A stretch of DNA of 64,000 nucleotides. Origin: Ruminococcus hominis (GTDB taxonomy: Bacteria; Bacillota; Clostridia; Lachnospirales; Lachnospiraceae). Below the pieces are notes generated by a model. It did not search any database and had not been told where the DNA came from. It saw only the letters and a program-made list of their open reading frames with translations. Made by a program: the position numbers and the translations under genes. The stretch spans positions 2,480,001 to 2,544,000 of the forward strand of contig NZ_JACOPE010000001.1 of NCBI RefSeq assembly GCF_014287355.1. The letters run 5' to 3'. The first letter of the stretch is position 1. The number at the start of each line of letters is the position of its first letter. Shown piece by piece: positions 25,327 to 33,551 of this stretch.

Positions 25327-25696
25327 CAGCGTCACCCACTTTCTGCAAGACTTCAAACTTTAGGGCAGCAAGGTCGGAAACCGCCGCCCGCACCTCCCCG
25401 GCAAGCTGCGGGTAGGGGCTGTGCCACTCGTTCAGCGTCCGGGCTATCTGGTTTAAGTTGCCGCCGATCCTGCCGTATTCGGCGGTCAGTTTCCCGACAG
25501 CGGCAAGCAGCTCGTCATTGACAGGAGAAACGGTTATGATGGGGCGTATGGCTGCCCCGGTTATGGCTTGCCGGATAAACTCGGCTTGGCTCATGTTGTA
25601 AGCAGAAAGCCTTTCCGCAAACTCGGCGTATTCTTCCTCGGTCATGCGTGTCTTGACTACCCGGCTGCGGTGCGGTGTGTTGTATCGTTTTCGCAT
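25298..25696 (-). CDS. mobC: MobC-type mobilization protein
   Basis: 132 residues from the ATG at 25696 behind AGGAGG. An N-terminal ribbon-helix-helix-like region (RSRVVKTRMTEEEYAEFAERL) is followed by a MobC core with GRIGGNLNQIARTLNE. It binds oriT and assists the relaxase. The oriT-like palindrome at 25852-25912 lies just upstream, as usual. An upstream in-frame extension to 26026 is non-coding. Confidence 0.8.
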   Translation of the reverse strand: MRKRYNTPHRSRVVKTRMTEEEYAEFAERLSAYNMSQAEFIRQAITGAAIRPIITVSPVNDELLAAVGKLTAEYGRIGGNLNQIARTLNEWHSPYPQLAGEVRAAVSDLAALKFEVLQKVGDAVGNIQTYQL

Positions 25697-25833
25697 GGTA
25701 AAACCTCCTTTCTGTGCGTGGTGTCCTCTCACTAATAGGAGAAAAACGGGGTGTGAAGCGGAACTGTTTTTGAAAAATCCGAAAAAATATTTTGAGGGAT
25801 TTTTAAGCGGCGCAAGCCGCATAAGCAGGGTTT

Positions 25834-25912
25834 GGGGAAGGCACTCCCCAACAAGATTCCCGCAGGGGCAAAATGAGCGAAAAGCGAATTTTGGTACTGC
25901 GGTAGAATCTTG
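25834..25912. other. Putative oriT of element B
   Basis: A 61-bp nested palindrome (25852-25912) pairs CAAGATTC with GAATCTTG, then GCAG with CTGC, then CAAAAT with ATTTTG and CGC around an AAAA centre. A second hairpin, GGGGAAGGCACTCCCC, lies at 25834-25849. The region sits about 140 bp upstream of mobC and the relaxase. Confidence 0.6.
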
Positions 25913-26171
25913 CTCTAAGAAAGTGACGGATTCCGCTGTGTAGGCTTCTGCTGATACCCTCGACGGAGAGGGCGGGGCTTCTGCCAACTTTGCGGCAATA
26001 TTTTTCCCGTCATTATTACTACGCACTGGAAGAAAAATATGGCAAAGTCCCCCGGAAAATCTTTTCGTGTTTTCGTAACAGTATTTGACAAAAACGGGCG
26101 CAAAAAAACAGGAAACCTTTTTCTGATTTCCTGTTTACTGACTGCCAAAAAGGGCGGCGGTTATTCGGTTG

Positions 26172-26591
26172 TCATTCCCCGGAAGCAAACTTGTAGCCTA
26201 TGCCTAAAACGGTCTTTATGTAGGTGGGGTTTTTGCTGTCCGGCTCTATCTTTTTCCGTAGGTTGTAAATCACGTTGACAACACTTGAATGGCAGCTATC
26301 GCTATCCATGTTCCAAACGGCTTCAAAAATCTGTTCTTGTGTGAGGACATTGCCGGGATTGGAAGCAAGGAATACAAGGGTACTGTATTCAAGGCGGGTA
26401 AGGTTTATTTCCTCCCCGTCCCTAAATACCCGGCGTTGGTGCTGCCTTATTTCCAGTCCCGGAAAAAAGAGTGTAGGAAAAACACCAAAAGACATGGTTT
26501 CCATTTTAGCTTGATTGGCAGTTATTAACGATATAATTTGTTCATATAAGTTGTTCTGATTATCTGTCCGAATTATTATTAACTTATCCAT
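26172..26591 (-). CDS. Orphan OmpR-type winged-helix DNA-binding protein
   Basis: 139 residues. The C-terminal 95 residues match the effector domain of OmpR/PhoB regulators: RRVFRDGEEINLTRLEYSTLVFLASNPGNVLTQEQIFEAVW and ending VLGIGYKF. The N-terminal 40 residues are not a receiver domain and hold no phosphorylated Asp, so it is not a standard response regulator. It is adjacent to the HelD-like helicase gene and may regulate it or the transposon; this is inference. No histidine kinase is nearby. Confidence 0.8.
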   Translation of the reverse strand: MDKLIIIRTDNQNNLYEQIISLITANQAKMETMSFGVFPTLFFPGLEIRQHQRRVFRDGEEINLTRLEYSTLVFLASNPGNVLTQEQIFEAVWNMDSDSCHSSVVNVIYNLRKKIEPDSKNPTYIKTVLGIGYKFASGE

Positions 26592-26604
26592 GTGTTTTCA
26601 TGAC

Positions 26605-28806
26605 CTATTCTGTCTGCGCTAGTTTTGTATGTTTAGAAGTTGCATATATCAATGGGCTAACTTCTTTTTCACAAAATAAGCTAAGTCTATGGAGTGCTCT
26701 GGTACAGGCAACGTATAAGAGATTTTTATCATCTTCATCATAGTAGTTTTGATTGTCTGCATCACAAATTAAGACGGCATCAAATTCCAACCCCTTTGAC
26801 ATATATACTGGTATAATGAATACACCTTGTAACTCTGCTGCACTTCCATTTCTGATTATTTGTATATCTAGTTTGTGCTTTATTTTGTTATACAAGCAGA
26901 TGGAATTATTTTCAGTTTTACAAATTAATCCTATTGACTGTAATCCTTTTTCTTGGCATGATTTTACCTCTTCAACAATCTTGTCAATAAAGACTTCGGA
27001 ATTATCCGCAATAAATACTTCCGGGCTATCCCCTTTCCGATTAAAACTTTTTATCTGTGGACTTTGTTCTATGAATTTTAAGCTAAAATTTAATATCTCA
27101 TTCGTACAACGGAAACTTTTGTTCAACACGATAAGAGAAGATTTTTTCTTATTCAGTATTTTATGAATTTCTTCATAGAAAGATATATCCTCTTTTTTGG
27201 CAAGGGTTTGTTTCATATCCCCTAAGATTGTAAATTTAGCATTTGGAAATAATAAGCCGAATATTTCATATTGAAGCGGGTAATAGTCTTGAGCTTCATC
27301 AATGACAACCTGCTTGATATTTTTATATTCATTCGTTCCGTATATTTTTAAATATAAATAAAGCATTGCTATTGCGTCATCATAGTATATACAGCCTGCT
27401 TCCAGATTTTCTTTCGTATATTCCCGGATTTCCTTTATGCTCTCTGAGGAATTATTATTTTGCAATAAACTGAAAAAATAGGATTCATTGCTAAATAATG
27501 TTTTATACAACTCAAATATATCAATTTTTATAAATTTTTGTATTTCCTGCTTTACTAAATTTTTTTCTGCTTTATGTCCCCGTCCCTTTCCTGTTCCAAA
27601 TATTAGTTCTAAAATATAATCTTCTAATTGCTCTAACTTTATGCCTAATGGAGTTTCTGTTCTTCCCAGTATCTTATCTTGTAGAGTCTGCCTGTTTACA
27701 ACACATGTTCCTTCATAATAAACATCATCAAATTCTATCCATTGGCATGGAATATCATAAATAAATTTGTCTAATATTTCCCCAAAAAGTTTTGACGCTT
27801 TAAACTCGATACTGTCTTTATAAATTTTTTTGTATTGTGAGGGAGCAATTATTTTTTCTAAAAAATCGTTCTTGGACTGAATTTTCCTGCCTTTTAACAG
27901 CATTTTTAGAATATCCTCAAATACAACGGAGATAACATTATCTTCTCCCAATTCGGGCAACACATTAGAAATATATTGCTCAAATATAGTATTAGGGGAA
28001 ATAATCATAATATTATTTGCGGACAACTTTGTCTGTAATCCTTGATACATAAGATAAGCTGCCCGATGAAGGGCAATGGAAGTTTTACCGCTTCCTGCCA
28101 CGCCCTGCACCATTAACAGGTCGTTTTCCATATCTCTGATAACAGCGTCCTGTTCTTGTTGTATTGTTTCAACTATCGCTTTCATTTTGGCGGTGGTATT
28201 CTGTGATAATAGTTGTCTTAAAAATTCATCAACAATCTGCACATCTGTATCAAAAAAATACTTTAACACTCCATTCTTTATTTCATACTGACGTTTTAAT
28301 TTGAGTTCACCTGTTACCCGCCCGCATGGAGCGTCATAAAATGCTTCTCCTTTCATAAAGCGGTAAAAAATACTTGCAATCGGTGATCGCCAATCATAAA
28401 CATACATCTCCTGATAACTGTTTTTCCGTAGAGAGGAACGTCCGATATATATTTTTTCACATTCTTCCTCATCATCAAATTTAAAATCAATACGGGCAAA
28501 ATATGGTGATTTTATCATGTTTTCCAGTAAAAGTATTCTGTGTTCTTCTTCTTCATAATCTACAATTTTATCTGTAACAGGGTTCATATATTGACTTAAC
28601 TCAACAAGTGCCTCAAATCCGTCAGAAGTGTATAGATTTGTAACACTATGTGTTGCGTTTTCACGAACTTCTTTTTTGGCTTCGATAATTTGTGATTTCT
28701 TTTTTTCTGCTGCTTCTTTTGCTTGTTTTAATTGTTCCTCGGCTAAAGATATAGTTTGCTTTAATCTTATTTCTTCGTACTCTCTTTCTGATTGATTATT
28801 TCCCAT
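26605..28806 (-). CDS. HelD-like superfamily 1 helicase (RNA polymerase recycling type)
   Basis: 733 residues. The N-terminal coiled coil (1-55) and RQYEI-type arm are followed by Walker A GVAGSGKTSIALHRAAYL (about 238), a Walker B VVIDEAQDYYPLQ (about 505) and C-terminal helicase motifs VACTRALHRL. HelD enters RNA polymerase channels and frees stalled enzyme; some members give rifamycin tolerance. The gene is AT-rich in contrast to the GC-rich backbone of element B, so it looks like acquired cargo. It is not needed for transposition. Confidence 0.85.
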   Translation of the reverse strand: MGNNQSEREYEEIRLKQTISLAEEQLKQAKEAAEKKKSQIIEAKKEVRENATHSVTNLYTSDGFEALVELSQYMNPVTDKIVDYEEEEHRILLLENMIKSPYFARIDFKFDDEEECEKIYIGRSSLRKNSYQEMYVYDWRSPIASIFYRFMKGEAFYDAPCGRVTGELKLKRQYEIKNGVLKYFFDTDVQIVDEFLRQLLSQNTTAKMKAIVETIQQEQDAVIRDMENDLLMVQGVAGSGKTSIALHRAAYLMYQGLQTKLSANNIMIISPNTIFEQYISNVLPELGEDNVISVVFEDILKMLLKGRKIQSKNDFLEKIIAPSQYKKIYKDSIEFKASKLFGEILDKFIYDIPCQWIEFDDVYYEGTCVVNRQTLQDKILGRTETPLGIKLEQLEDYILELIFGTGKGRGHKAEKNLVKQEIQKFIKIDIFELYKTLFSNESYFFSLLQNNNSSESIKEIREYTKENLEAGCIYYDDAIAMLYLYLKIYGTNEYKNIKQVVIDEAQDYYPLQYEIFGLLFPNAKFTILGDMKQTLAKKEDISFYEEIHKILNKKKSSLIVLNKSFRCTNEILNFSLKFIEQSPQIKSFNRKGDSPEVFIADNSEVFIDKIVEEVKSCQEKGLQSIGLICKTENNSICLYNKIKHKLDIQIIRNGSAAELQGVFIIPVYMSKGLEFDAVLICDADNQNYYDEDDKNLLYVACTRALHRLSLFCEKEVSPLIYATSKHTKLAQTE

Positions 28807-29225
28807 AAAAAATACCCTCCTTGATAAAAAACAACAGAAAAATTCTCACTGATACATTGCTAGGCTAGTTTAGCACACGTTTGCCTATATAAACAGTCTT
28901 GTAATCATGAAATTTGTATGATACTATTATGGTGGGAGAGAGAATACAAAAATATTGTATATGCAATAGTAAAAAGGTCAGTAGCCTTTCCCATTATCCC
29001 ATATCTTCAGCAGACAGGAATACAAGCCCAGTAAATTCTTCTTACAGAACGTGGGAAAGCTGCACCTTAGCTTTCCATGTCCTGTGAATAGAGTTATCCA
29101 TGATTCCATAGCCTGTTATGCACATTTCCATAATGCTTGTCTTTGGTTCTTTTGTTCGGAATAGTGTGGTGCTTGCGGTCTATCTCTTGTTTTCGGTTGC
29201 TTGCTTCTTTACCGTACATGAGCAT
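28807..29225. other. Non-coding end region of element B
   Basis: About 420 bp between the helicase start and the right end of element B. No supported reading frame. It contains the promoter region of the helicase gene and the right inverted repeat (29205-29226). Nothing else is recognised. Confidence 0.5.
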
Positions 29226-29226
29226 T
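29205..29226. repeat. Right terminal inverted repeat of element B
   Basis: TTGCTTCTTTACCGTACATG, near-complementary to the left end at 19717-19738, followed by GAGCATT and then intact maff2 sequence (AGCGCCGGG). Confidence 0.75.
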
Positions 29227-29349
29227 AGCGCCGGGATTGTCATTTCCATATCCTTCCAGAAGGTTTACGACACCCCACACACCAAGACCTGCGCCGATTG
29301 CGACTACAAGAGTTTTTAAAGTTGTAATTGCACTGCTAAAAAATGCCAT
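29226..29349 (-). pseudogene. Maff2 family protein, N-terminal half (split by element B)
   Basis: From the ATG at 29349 the frame reads MAFFSSAITTLKTLVVAIGA, then GLGVWGVVNLLEGYGNDNPGA, the family N-terminus with one membrane helix. It then leaves the family in NAHVR and stops inside element B. The C-terminal half resumes at 19717. Maff2 proteins are small membrane proteins between VirD4 and TrbL in these ICEs. Confidence 0.85.
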
Positions 29350-29472
29350 ATATTCATAAACCAAAACTGACTTCTTTCAGGTGTTTACGGGAATGAAAAA
29401 ACACCGACTAAAAAGCCGGCGCACCTAATGTCAGTTATTCCTTTCCTCATTATTTTTCGTTCATTCCCAAGG

Positions 29473-31359
29473 TTACTCCGACAGTTCTACATGAATCACT
29501 TCCACCTCTTCTTCGGGTTTCGGTGTGTACTGCGGATTTAACTCTTTCTCTACTTTGTACCGGTTCTTCTCGTTTTCATCTGCAAGAAGCCGATAGTTTT
29601 TGTGTTTCGTGATATCATATTTATCCGAGAAAAATGGTCTGGCACCACGGATCTGCAGGATACATTTTCCTCCATCCATGACTGCAATCTCATCTTCCGT
29701 CATCAGCTGTTTGCCTGTTTTCTGGTAATTCAATCCAAAGGACTTCTGATTACTCCTCGTCTCCGAAGTGTTATACAGGTCAATGGTTTCCTTCCCCAGA
29801 AGCTCACTCATTTCCTTTAAGGTAGTTTTCTCTTTTCCACCAAGGAATAGTGTGGTATCACAGTTGCCCAGAATGGTATCTGCACTATCCTTATACATTG
29901 CCTTTAACTGACTCTGGGACTGCAAAATAATAGAAGCAGAGATTTCCCTGCTTCGTATGGTTGCAATCAGCTTGTCAAACTGAGGAATCTGTCCGATGTT
30001 GGCAAACTCATCAGCGATGACACGCACATGCAGCGGAAGTCTTCCACCATATTCATCATCTGCCTTATCGCAAAGCAGATTGAAAAGCTGTGACTGTAAC
30101 ATGGCAATCACAAAGTTAAAGGTTGTATCTGTGTCGGACATAATCAAGAACAAGGCTGTTTTCCTGTCTCCGATCTTATCCAGTTCCATTTCATCGTAAG
30201 ACATGATCTCACGAAGTTCTGCGATATCAAATGGGGCAAGTCTGGCTCCACAGGATATCAAAATACTTTTCGCTGTCTTTCCAGCCGCCATTTTATATTT
30301 TTTATACTGTCTGACCGCAAAGTGCTGCGGATCTCTTTCTTCCAGTTCCTGGAACATCATATCCACCGGATTCTGATAAGTTTCATCCTCTTCACGGGTT
30401 TCGCTTTCGTTCAAAAGATCCAGAAGGGTATTCAGATTCTTTTCCTCTTCATCCCCTTCATACCAGATAAAAGCAATCAGTGCTGTGTACAGCAATTTCT
30501 CTGCTTTCACCCAAAAATCTTCGGAAGCTTTTTCCCCTTCGCCTTTGGTATTCACAATGATTGTTGTCACCAGCTTCAGGATATCTTTTTCAGACCGTAT
30601 ATAAGCAAATGGATTGTAATGAAGCGATTTGGAAAAATTGATGGTATTCAGAACCTTAATCACATATGGCTCATGAACCACTTTTCCAGATTTATCTTTC
30701 ATAATATTTCCATTCTTATCTTTCTTAGGCGGTCCCTTTGCTAACATCTTCCCACACTCTTCGATCAGAGTACCTTTCGGATCTGTAATGACCATGGAAC
30801 AATTCATCTGCATGACCGACGGCTTTACAAAAAATCGTGTCTTTCCGGAACCACTGCCACCGATGACCACGATATTTTTATTTCTCGCATACTTCGGCTG
30901 CTTTGGTCTGCTCTCCATGGTCAGTGCTTCTGTTGCTGTCAACGGAATATTCATCCAGGGATCATCTGACATATAAGGCTTGATATCCTCTGCAGTTCCC
31001 CATCTGGCTGAACCATACTCGATTCCTTTCCGAAGTTTCTTTGCATCTGACTGTTTCTGCCAAACTAATAGTTTCAAAACAACTGCGACAGTAACTCCAA
31101 CCAATAGATCTCTCAGGTCAAGACTCAACAGAATCCCTGTAAAAATCCGATCTGCATGTTCCATCGCATATAACAGTTTGTTCCCTATATCTTCTCCGGG
31201 ACTGCTCCTGTATAGGCAGGATGCTCGGTCCGCATAAAAAGCGGTCAGAACATAGGGAAGATTCGTAAGAACCAGTTTCTTTTTATCCAGGGCGGACAGC
31301 CTGACCCCAGCTTTATTCTTCCACTTCTGCATCAGATTATTGCCGTTTTGTTTCTTCAT
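29473..31359 (-). CDS. virD4: VirD4/TraG type IV coupling protein
   Basis: 628 residues. Two membrane segments near the N-terminus (about 75-110) anchor a cytoplasmic ATPase. Walker A GGSGSGKTRFF is near residue 168 with TDPKGTLIEECG after it, and VIADEFANIGQIPQFD (about 455) is the Walker B region. It couples the relaxosome to the secretion channel. Its ATG overlaps the pcfB stop (ATGA). This protein probably serves the nested elements A and B as well as the ICE. Confidence 0.9.
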   Translation of the reverse strand: MKKQNGNNLMQKWKNKAGVRLSALDKKKLVLTNLPYVLTAFYADRASCLYRSSPGEDIGNKLLYAMEHADRIFTGILLSLDLRDLLVGVTVAVVLKLLVWQKQSDAKKLRKGIEYGSARWGTAEDIKPYMSDDPWMNIPLTATEALTMESRPKQPKYARNKNIVVIGGSGSGKTRFFVKPSVMQMNCSMVITDPKGTLIEECGKMLAKGPPKKDKNGNIMKDKSGKVVHEPYVIKVLNTINFSKSLHYNPFAYIRSEKDILKLVTTIIVNTKGEGEKASEDFWVKAEKLLYTALIAFIWYEGDEEEKNLNTLLDLLNESETREEDETYQNPVDMMFQELEERDPQHFAVRQYKKYKMAAGKTAKSILISCGARLAPFDIAELREIMSYDEMELDKIGDRKTALFLIMSDTDTTFNFVIAMLQSQLFNLLCDKADDEYGGRLPLHVRVIADEFANIGQIPQFDKLIATIRSREISASIILQSQSQLKAMYKDSADTILGNCDTTLFLGGKEKTTLKEMSELLGKETIDLYNTSETRSNQKSFGLNYQKTGKQLMTEDEIAVMDGGKCILQIRGARPFFSDKYDITKHKNYRLLADENEKNRYKVEKELNPQYTPKPEEEVEVIHVELSE

Positions 31360-31847
31360 CGGCTCTGTTCCTGATGTCGGCTCTTTACTTTGTCCTTCGT
31401 CTTCTTTGGCATCATTGCCCGGTAAGCTGCAAGACGCTTATGAATGGAAGGTTTATTCGCTTTTTGAATCTGTTTCTGGGAAAACTCACGGAAAGCAGCA
31501 TTGAGGGCATCCTGATCACGTCCCTTGAAAAATACCAGATAAACCGGCGGCTCTTTGCTCTTGTCTTTTTTCAGAGCATAATTGATCCCATATTTTCTAG
31601 CATACCGTTCAAAGGACTTGATATTTTTGTCCGTGATCTCGATATTGACCATCCCGGCATTCTGTTTTGCCAGCTCTTTTACCGTGACCTTTCCCTGTTT
31701 CGGCTGATTTTTCTGTGCTTTCTTCTCTACTGATTTCTGCTTCTGATGACGCAGATACGCAACAAGAACCTTTTTCAACAGGTCTGCCGTAATCTTAGTA
31801 GCCCGAATACAGAACGTGACCGTTTTCTGAGTTACCTCTTCCTGCAT
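31356..31847 (-). CDS. pcfB: PcfB family conjugation protein
   Basis: 163 residues. MQEEVTQKTVTFCIRATKIT begins the family domain (DUF3801), which covers about residues 5-130 and includes NIEITDKNIKSFERYARKYGINYAL. A basic tail of about 30 residues follows. In enterococcal plasmid pCF10, PcfB links the relaxase to the coupling protein; here it is coupled directly to virD4. ATG at 31847 behind AAAGGAGGG. Confidence 0.85.
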   Translation of the reverse strand: MQEEVTQKTVTFCIRATKITADLLKKVLVAYLRHQKQKSVEKKAQKNQPKQGKVTVKELAKQNAGMVNIEITDKNIKSFERYARKYGINYALKKDKSKEPPVYLVFFKGRDQDALNAAFREFSQKQIQKANKPSIHKRLAAYRAMMPKKTKDKVKSRHQEQSR

Positions 31848-31929
31848 GACTTTTCCCTCCTTTCAGCGATTCAACTGCTGTCCAAATCTGTAATCATGGC
31901 AATCACCCCCTTTAATGAAAAAAGACAGA

Positions 31930-32727
31930 TTAACCGGTAATCAGGTTCTGCACCTGTACGAGTTTTTCTGTCCCTTCTTCTTTTCTCTTATCTTCTCCAC
32001 CACAATAGATGGGAACACACATTTCAAGTATTCTACTGTAAATACGCTGATGGGCAGTATCCAAATCTGTGGACTTCATTTCATTCAGTCCCAGATTCGT
32101 TGTTATGATCAGCGGAAGCATTTTACAATAGCGGCTGTCTATCACATTATAAACCTGCTCCAAAGCAAACTCGGAATTTCGTTCTATTCCCAAGTCATCA
32201 ATAATCAGCAGCGGATAATCCACAAGATTTTGTATAATCTGGTTCTTATCTGCCTGATAGCTGGTCATTTCATTTAAAATCCTGGAAAAGTTTGTCATCA
32301 TGACACGTTCTCCCTGTTCCAAAAGTGCATTTGCAATACAGCCTGCAAAAAAGCTCTTCCCGGTTCCAACCGGTCCCATCAAAAGCAATCCTACATTTTT
32401 TCTCTTCATATCTGTCCAGTTTTCTACATACTGCCTGGCGATTAGTATCTTCTGGTTGCTTCCATTGTCATTTTCAAATTTCCATTCCCAGAATCTTCTT
32501 TCCCGAAGTCCGACGGATTTTCTCTGATAAAGCTGCCGCTGTTCTTCTTCCCGCTGCATCTTCTCATCCAGTTCCTGCCTGGCTTTTACCTCGCATTCGC
32601 ACAAACAGGACACTACATGCTCAAAACCTATCAGACTGACTTTCATCTGTTTTCTTTTTCCACAGGTGCCACAATGAAGACATCCCTCTTCGTCCAGATA
32701 ATCTGCTGTTACTTTGTTTTCCATCAC
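31930..32727 (-). CDS. DnaC-like ATP-binding protein of the ICE
   Basis: 265 residues. An N-terminal Cys motif (CLHCGTCG and CLCECE) suggests zinc binding. Walker A GPVGTGKSFFAGC is near residue 121 and PLLIIDDLGIE near 180. It is a distant homologue of the element B ATPase (21714-22571). It overlaps the RepA_N-type gene upstream by 4 bp (ATGA), so initiator and helicase loader are co-expressed. Confidence 0.85.
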   Translation of the reverse strand: MMENKVTADYLDEEGCLHCGTCGKRKQMKVSLIGFEHVVSCLCECEVKARQELDEKMQREEEQRQLYQRKSVGLRERRFWEWKFENDNGSNQKILIARQYVENWTDMKRKNVGLLLMGPVGTGKSFFAGCIANALLEQGERVMMTNFSRILNEMTSYQADKNQIIQNLVDYPLLIIDDLGIERNSEFALEQVYNVIDSRYCKMLPLIITTNLGLNEMKSTDLDTAHQRIYSRILEMCVPIYCGGEDKRKEEGTEKLVQVQNLITG

Positions 32728-33542
32728 AGGCTTTCTCCTTCCTGAAATTCATATTTATCCATTCCTATCCTGGTTCCATCCCTTTCTGCCCAAAGACAGA
32801 TTGTTGCAAAATGGTTTTGATACTCTTTTCCACTGGATTTCATATAAACAGAAAGATGATCAATCCGTTTCTGGTAATCCCATGGAAATAGCGTCGTCAA
32901 CTCCTGCAGTTCAGCTTCCGACAGAACAACATTTTTAAATCTACCATATTGACTGAATTTTTCTTCCAAAGCGGGTGTATTGCCCTTACTCTTATCAGTA
33001 TGATTCTTTTCAGTCTTATTTATCTTAGTATTACTTCCATCCAGATTCTTGCAGTCCGGACTTCTATTTTTTTGCGTTCCGGACTTCCAGTTTCTTGCAA
33101 TCCGGATTTCCAATTCTTTGCAGTCTGGATTTCCAGTTTCTGGCATTCCAGAAACAAAGTATCTTACTGGCTTTCCTCTACTCCGTTTTACAAAATTTTT
33201 CACATATATGACAGAGGGACGATTATTCCCCTGCCGATACCGCTCGATCAATCCAATCCCATGCACACTATCCAGCTCATATAGAAGCTTTGTCACTGTC
33301 GTATGCGACATTCGCAACAGCTCCTGCAATTCTGCGATCGTGTAAATGATATAGACATAACCCTCACTGTCAATCCAGCCATTTTTCTTGGACAGGCTGA
33401 TTCGATCAAGCAGAATTCCATAAAGGAGCTTTGCGTCTGTGGACAGGCTTGCAAACTCTTTTTCTGTGAACAGAGCTTTTGGTATCCGAAAAAAAGAAAA
33501 CTGGTCAGATTCTTCTGCTCTGAAATATTCAAAATCTGCCAT
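32724..33542 (-). CDS. RepA_N-type replication initiator with DUF6017-like C-terminus
   Basis: 272 residues. The N-terminal winged-helix domain (about 15-120, FFRIPKALFTEKEFASLSTDAKLLYGILLD) is the RepA_N type. A variable linker (about 125-185) is encoded by four 23-bp direct repeats. The C-terminus (from about 195, FKNVVLSEAELQELTTLFP) matches the end domain usual in these initiators. It would bind the origin and recruit the DnaC-like ATPase encoded next. A paralogue lies just upstream (33552-34430). Confidence 0.85.
   Translation of the reverse strand: MADFEYFRAEESDQFSFFRIPKALFTEKEFASLSTDAKLLYGILLDRISLSKKNGWIDSEGYVYIIYTIAELQELLRMSHTTVTKLLYELDSVHGIGLIERYRQGNNRPSVIYVKNFVKRSRGKPVRYFVSGMPETGNPDCKELEIRIARNWKSGTQKNRSPDCKNLDGSNTKINKTEKNHTDKSKGNTPALEEKFSQYGRFKNVVLSEAELQELTTLFPWDYQKRIDHLSVYMKSSGKEYQNHFATICLWAERDGTRIGMDKYEFQEGESL
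33049..33155. repeat. Four 23-bp iterons inside the rep gene (putative origin)
   Basis: Units starting TTGCAGTCCGGACTTC, TTGCGTTCCGGACTTCC, TTGCAATCCGGATTTCC and TTGCAGTCTGGATTTCC repeat with an exact 23-bp period (33049-33140), followed by a degenerate half copy. RepA_N replicons commonly carry their origin as iterons in the rep coding sequence. Confidence 0.7.
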
Positions 33543-33551
33543 AATATTTTC

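Larger units (their letters stand above)
19717..29226. mobile_element. Element B: serine-recombinase mobilizable transposon inserted in maff2
   Basis: The two halves of maff2 flank this segment exactly. The ends carry imperfect terminal inverted repeats: ATGTGCGATAAAGAAGTAA at the left and its near-complement TTGCTTCTTTACCGTACAT at the right (about 16 of 20 bases pair). Inside are a serine recombinase, TnpW, replication and mobilization genes, and a cargo with different base composition. The element is 9.5 kb. Confidence 0.9.

Noticed and set aside
25697..26026. N-terminal extension of MobC
   Set aside because: The 110 extra codons coincide with the oriT-like palindromes; the ATG at 25696 has a good ribosome site.
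31848..31929. Eight-codon frame MITDLDSS before pcfB
   Set aside because: It has a G-rich possible ribosome site but is too short to support as a gene; it may be only a leader.
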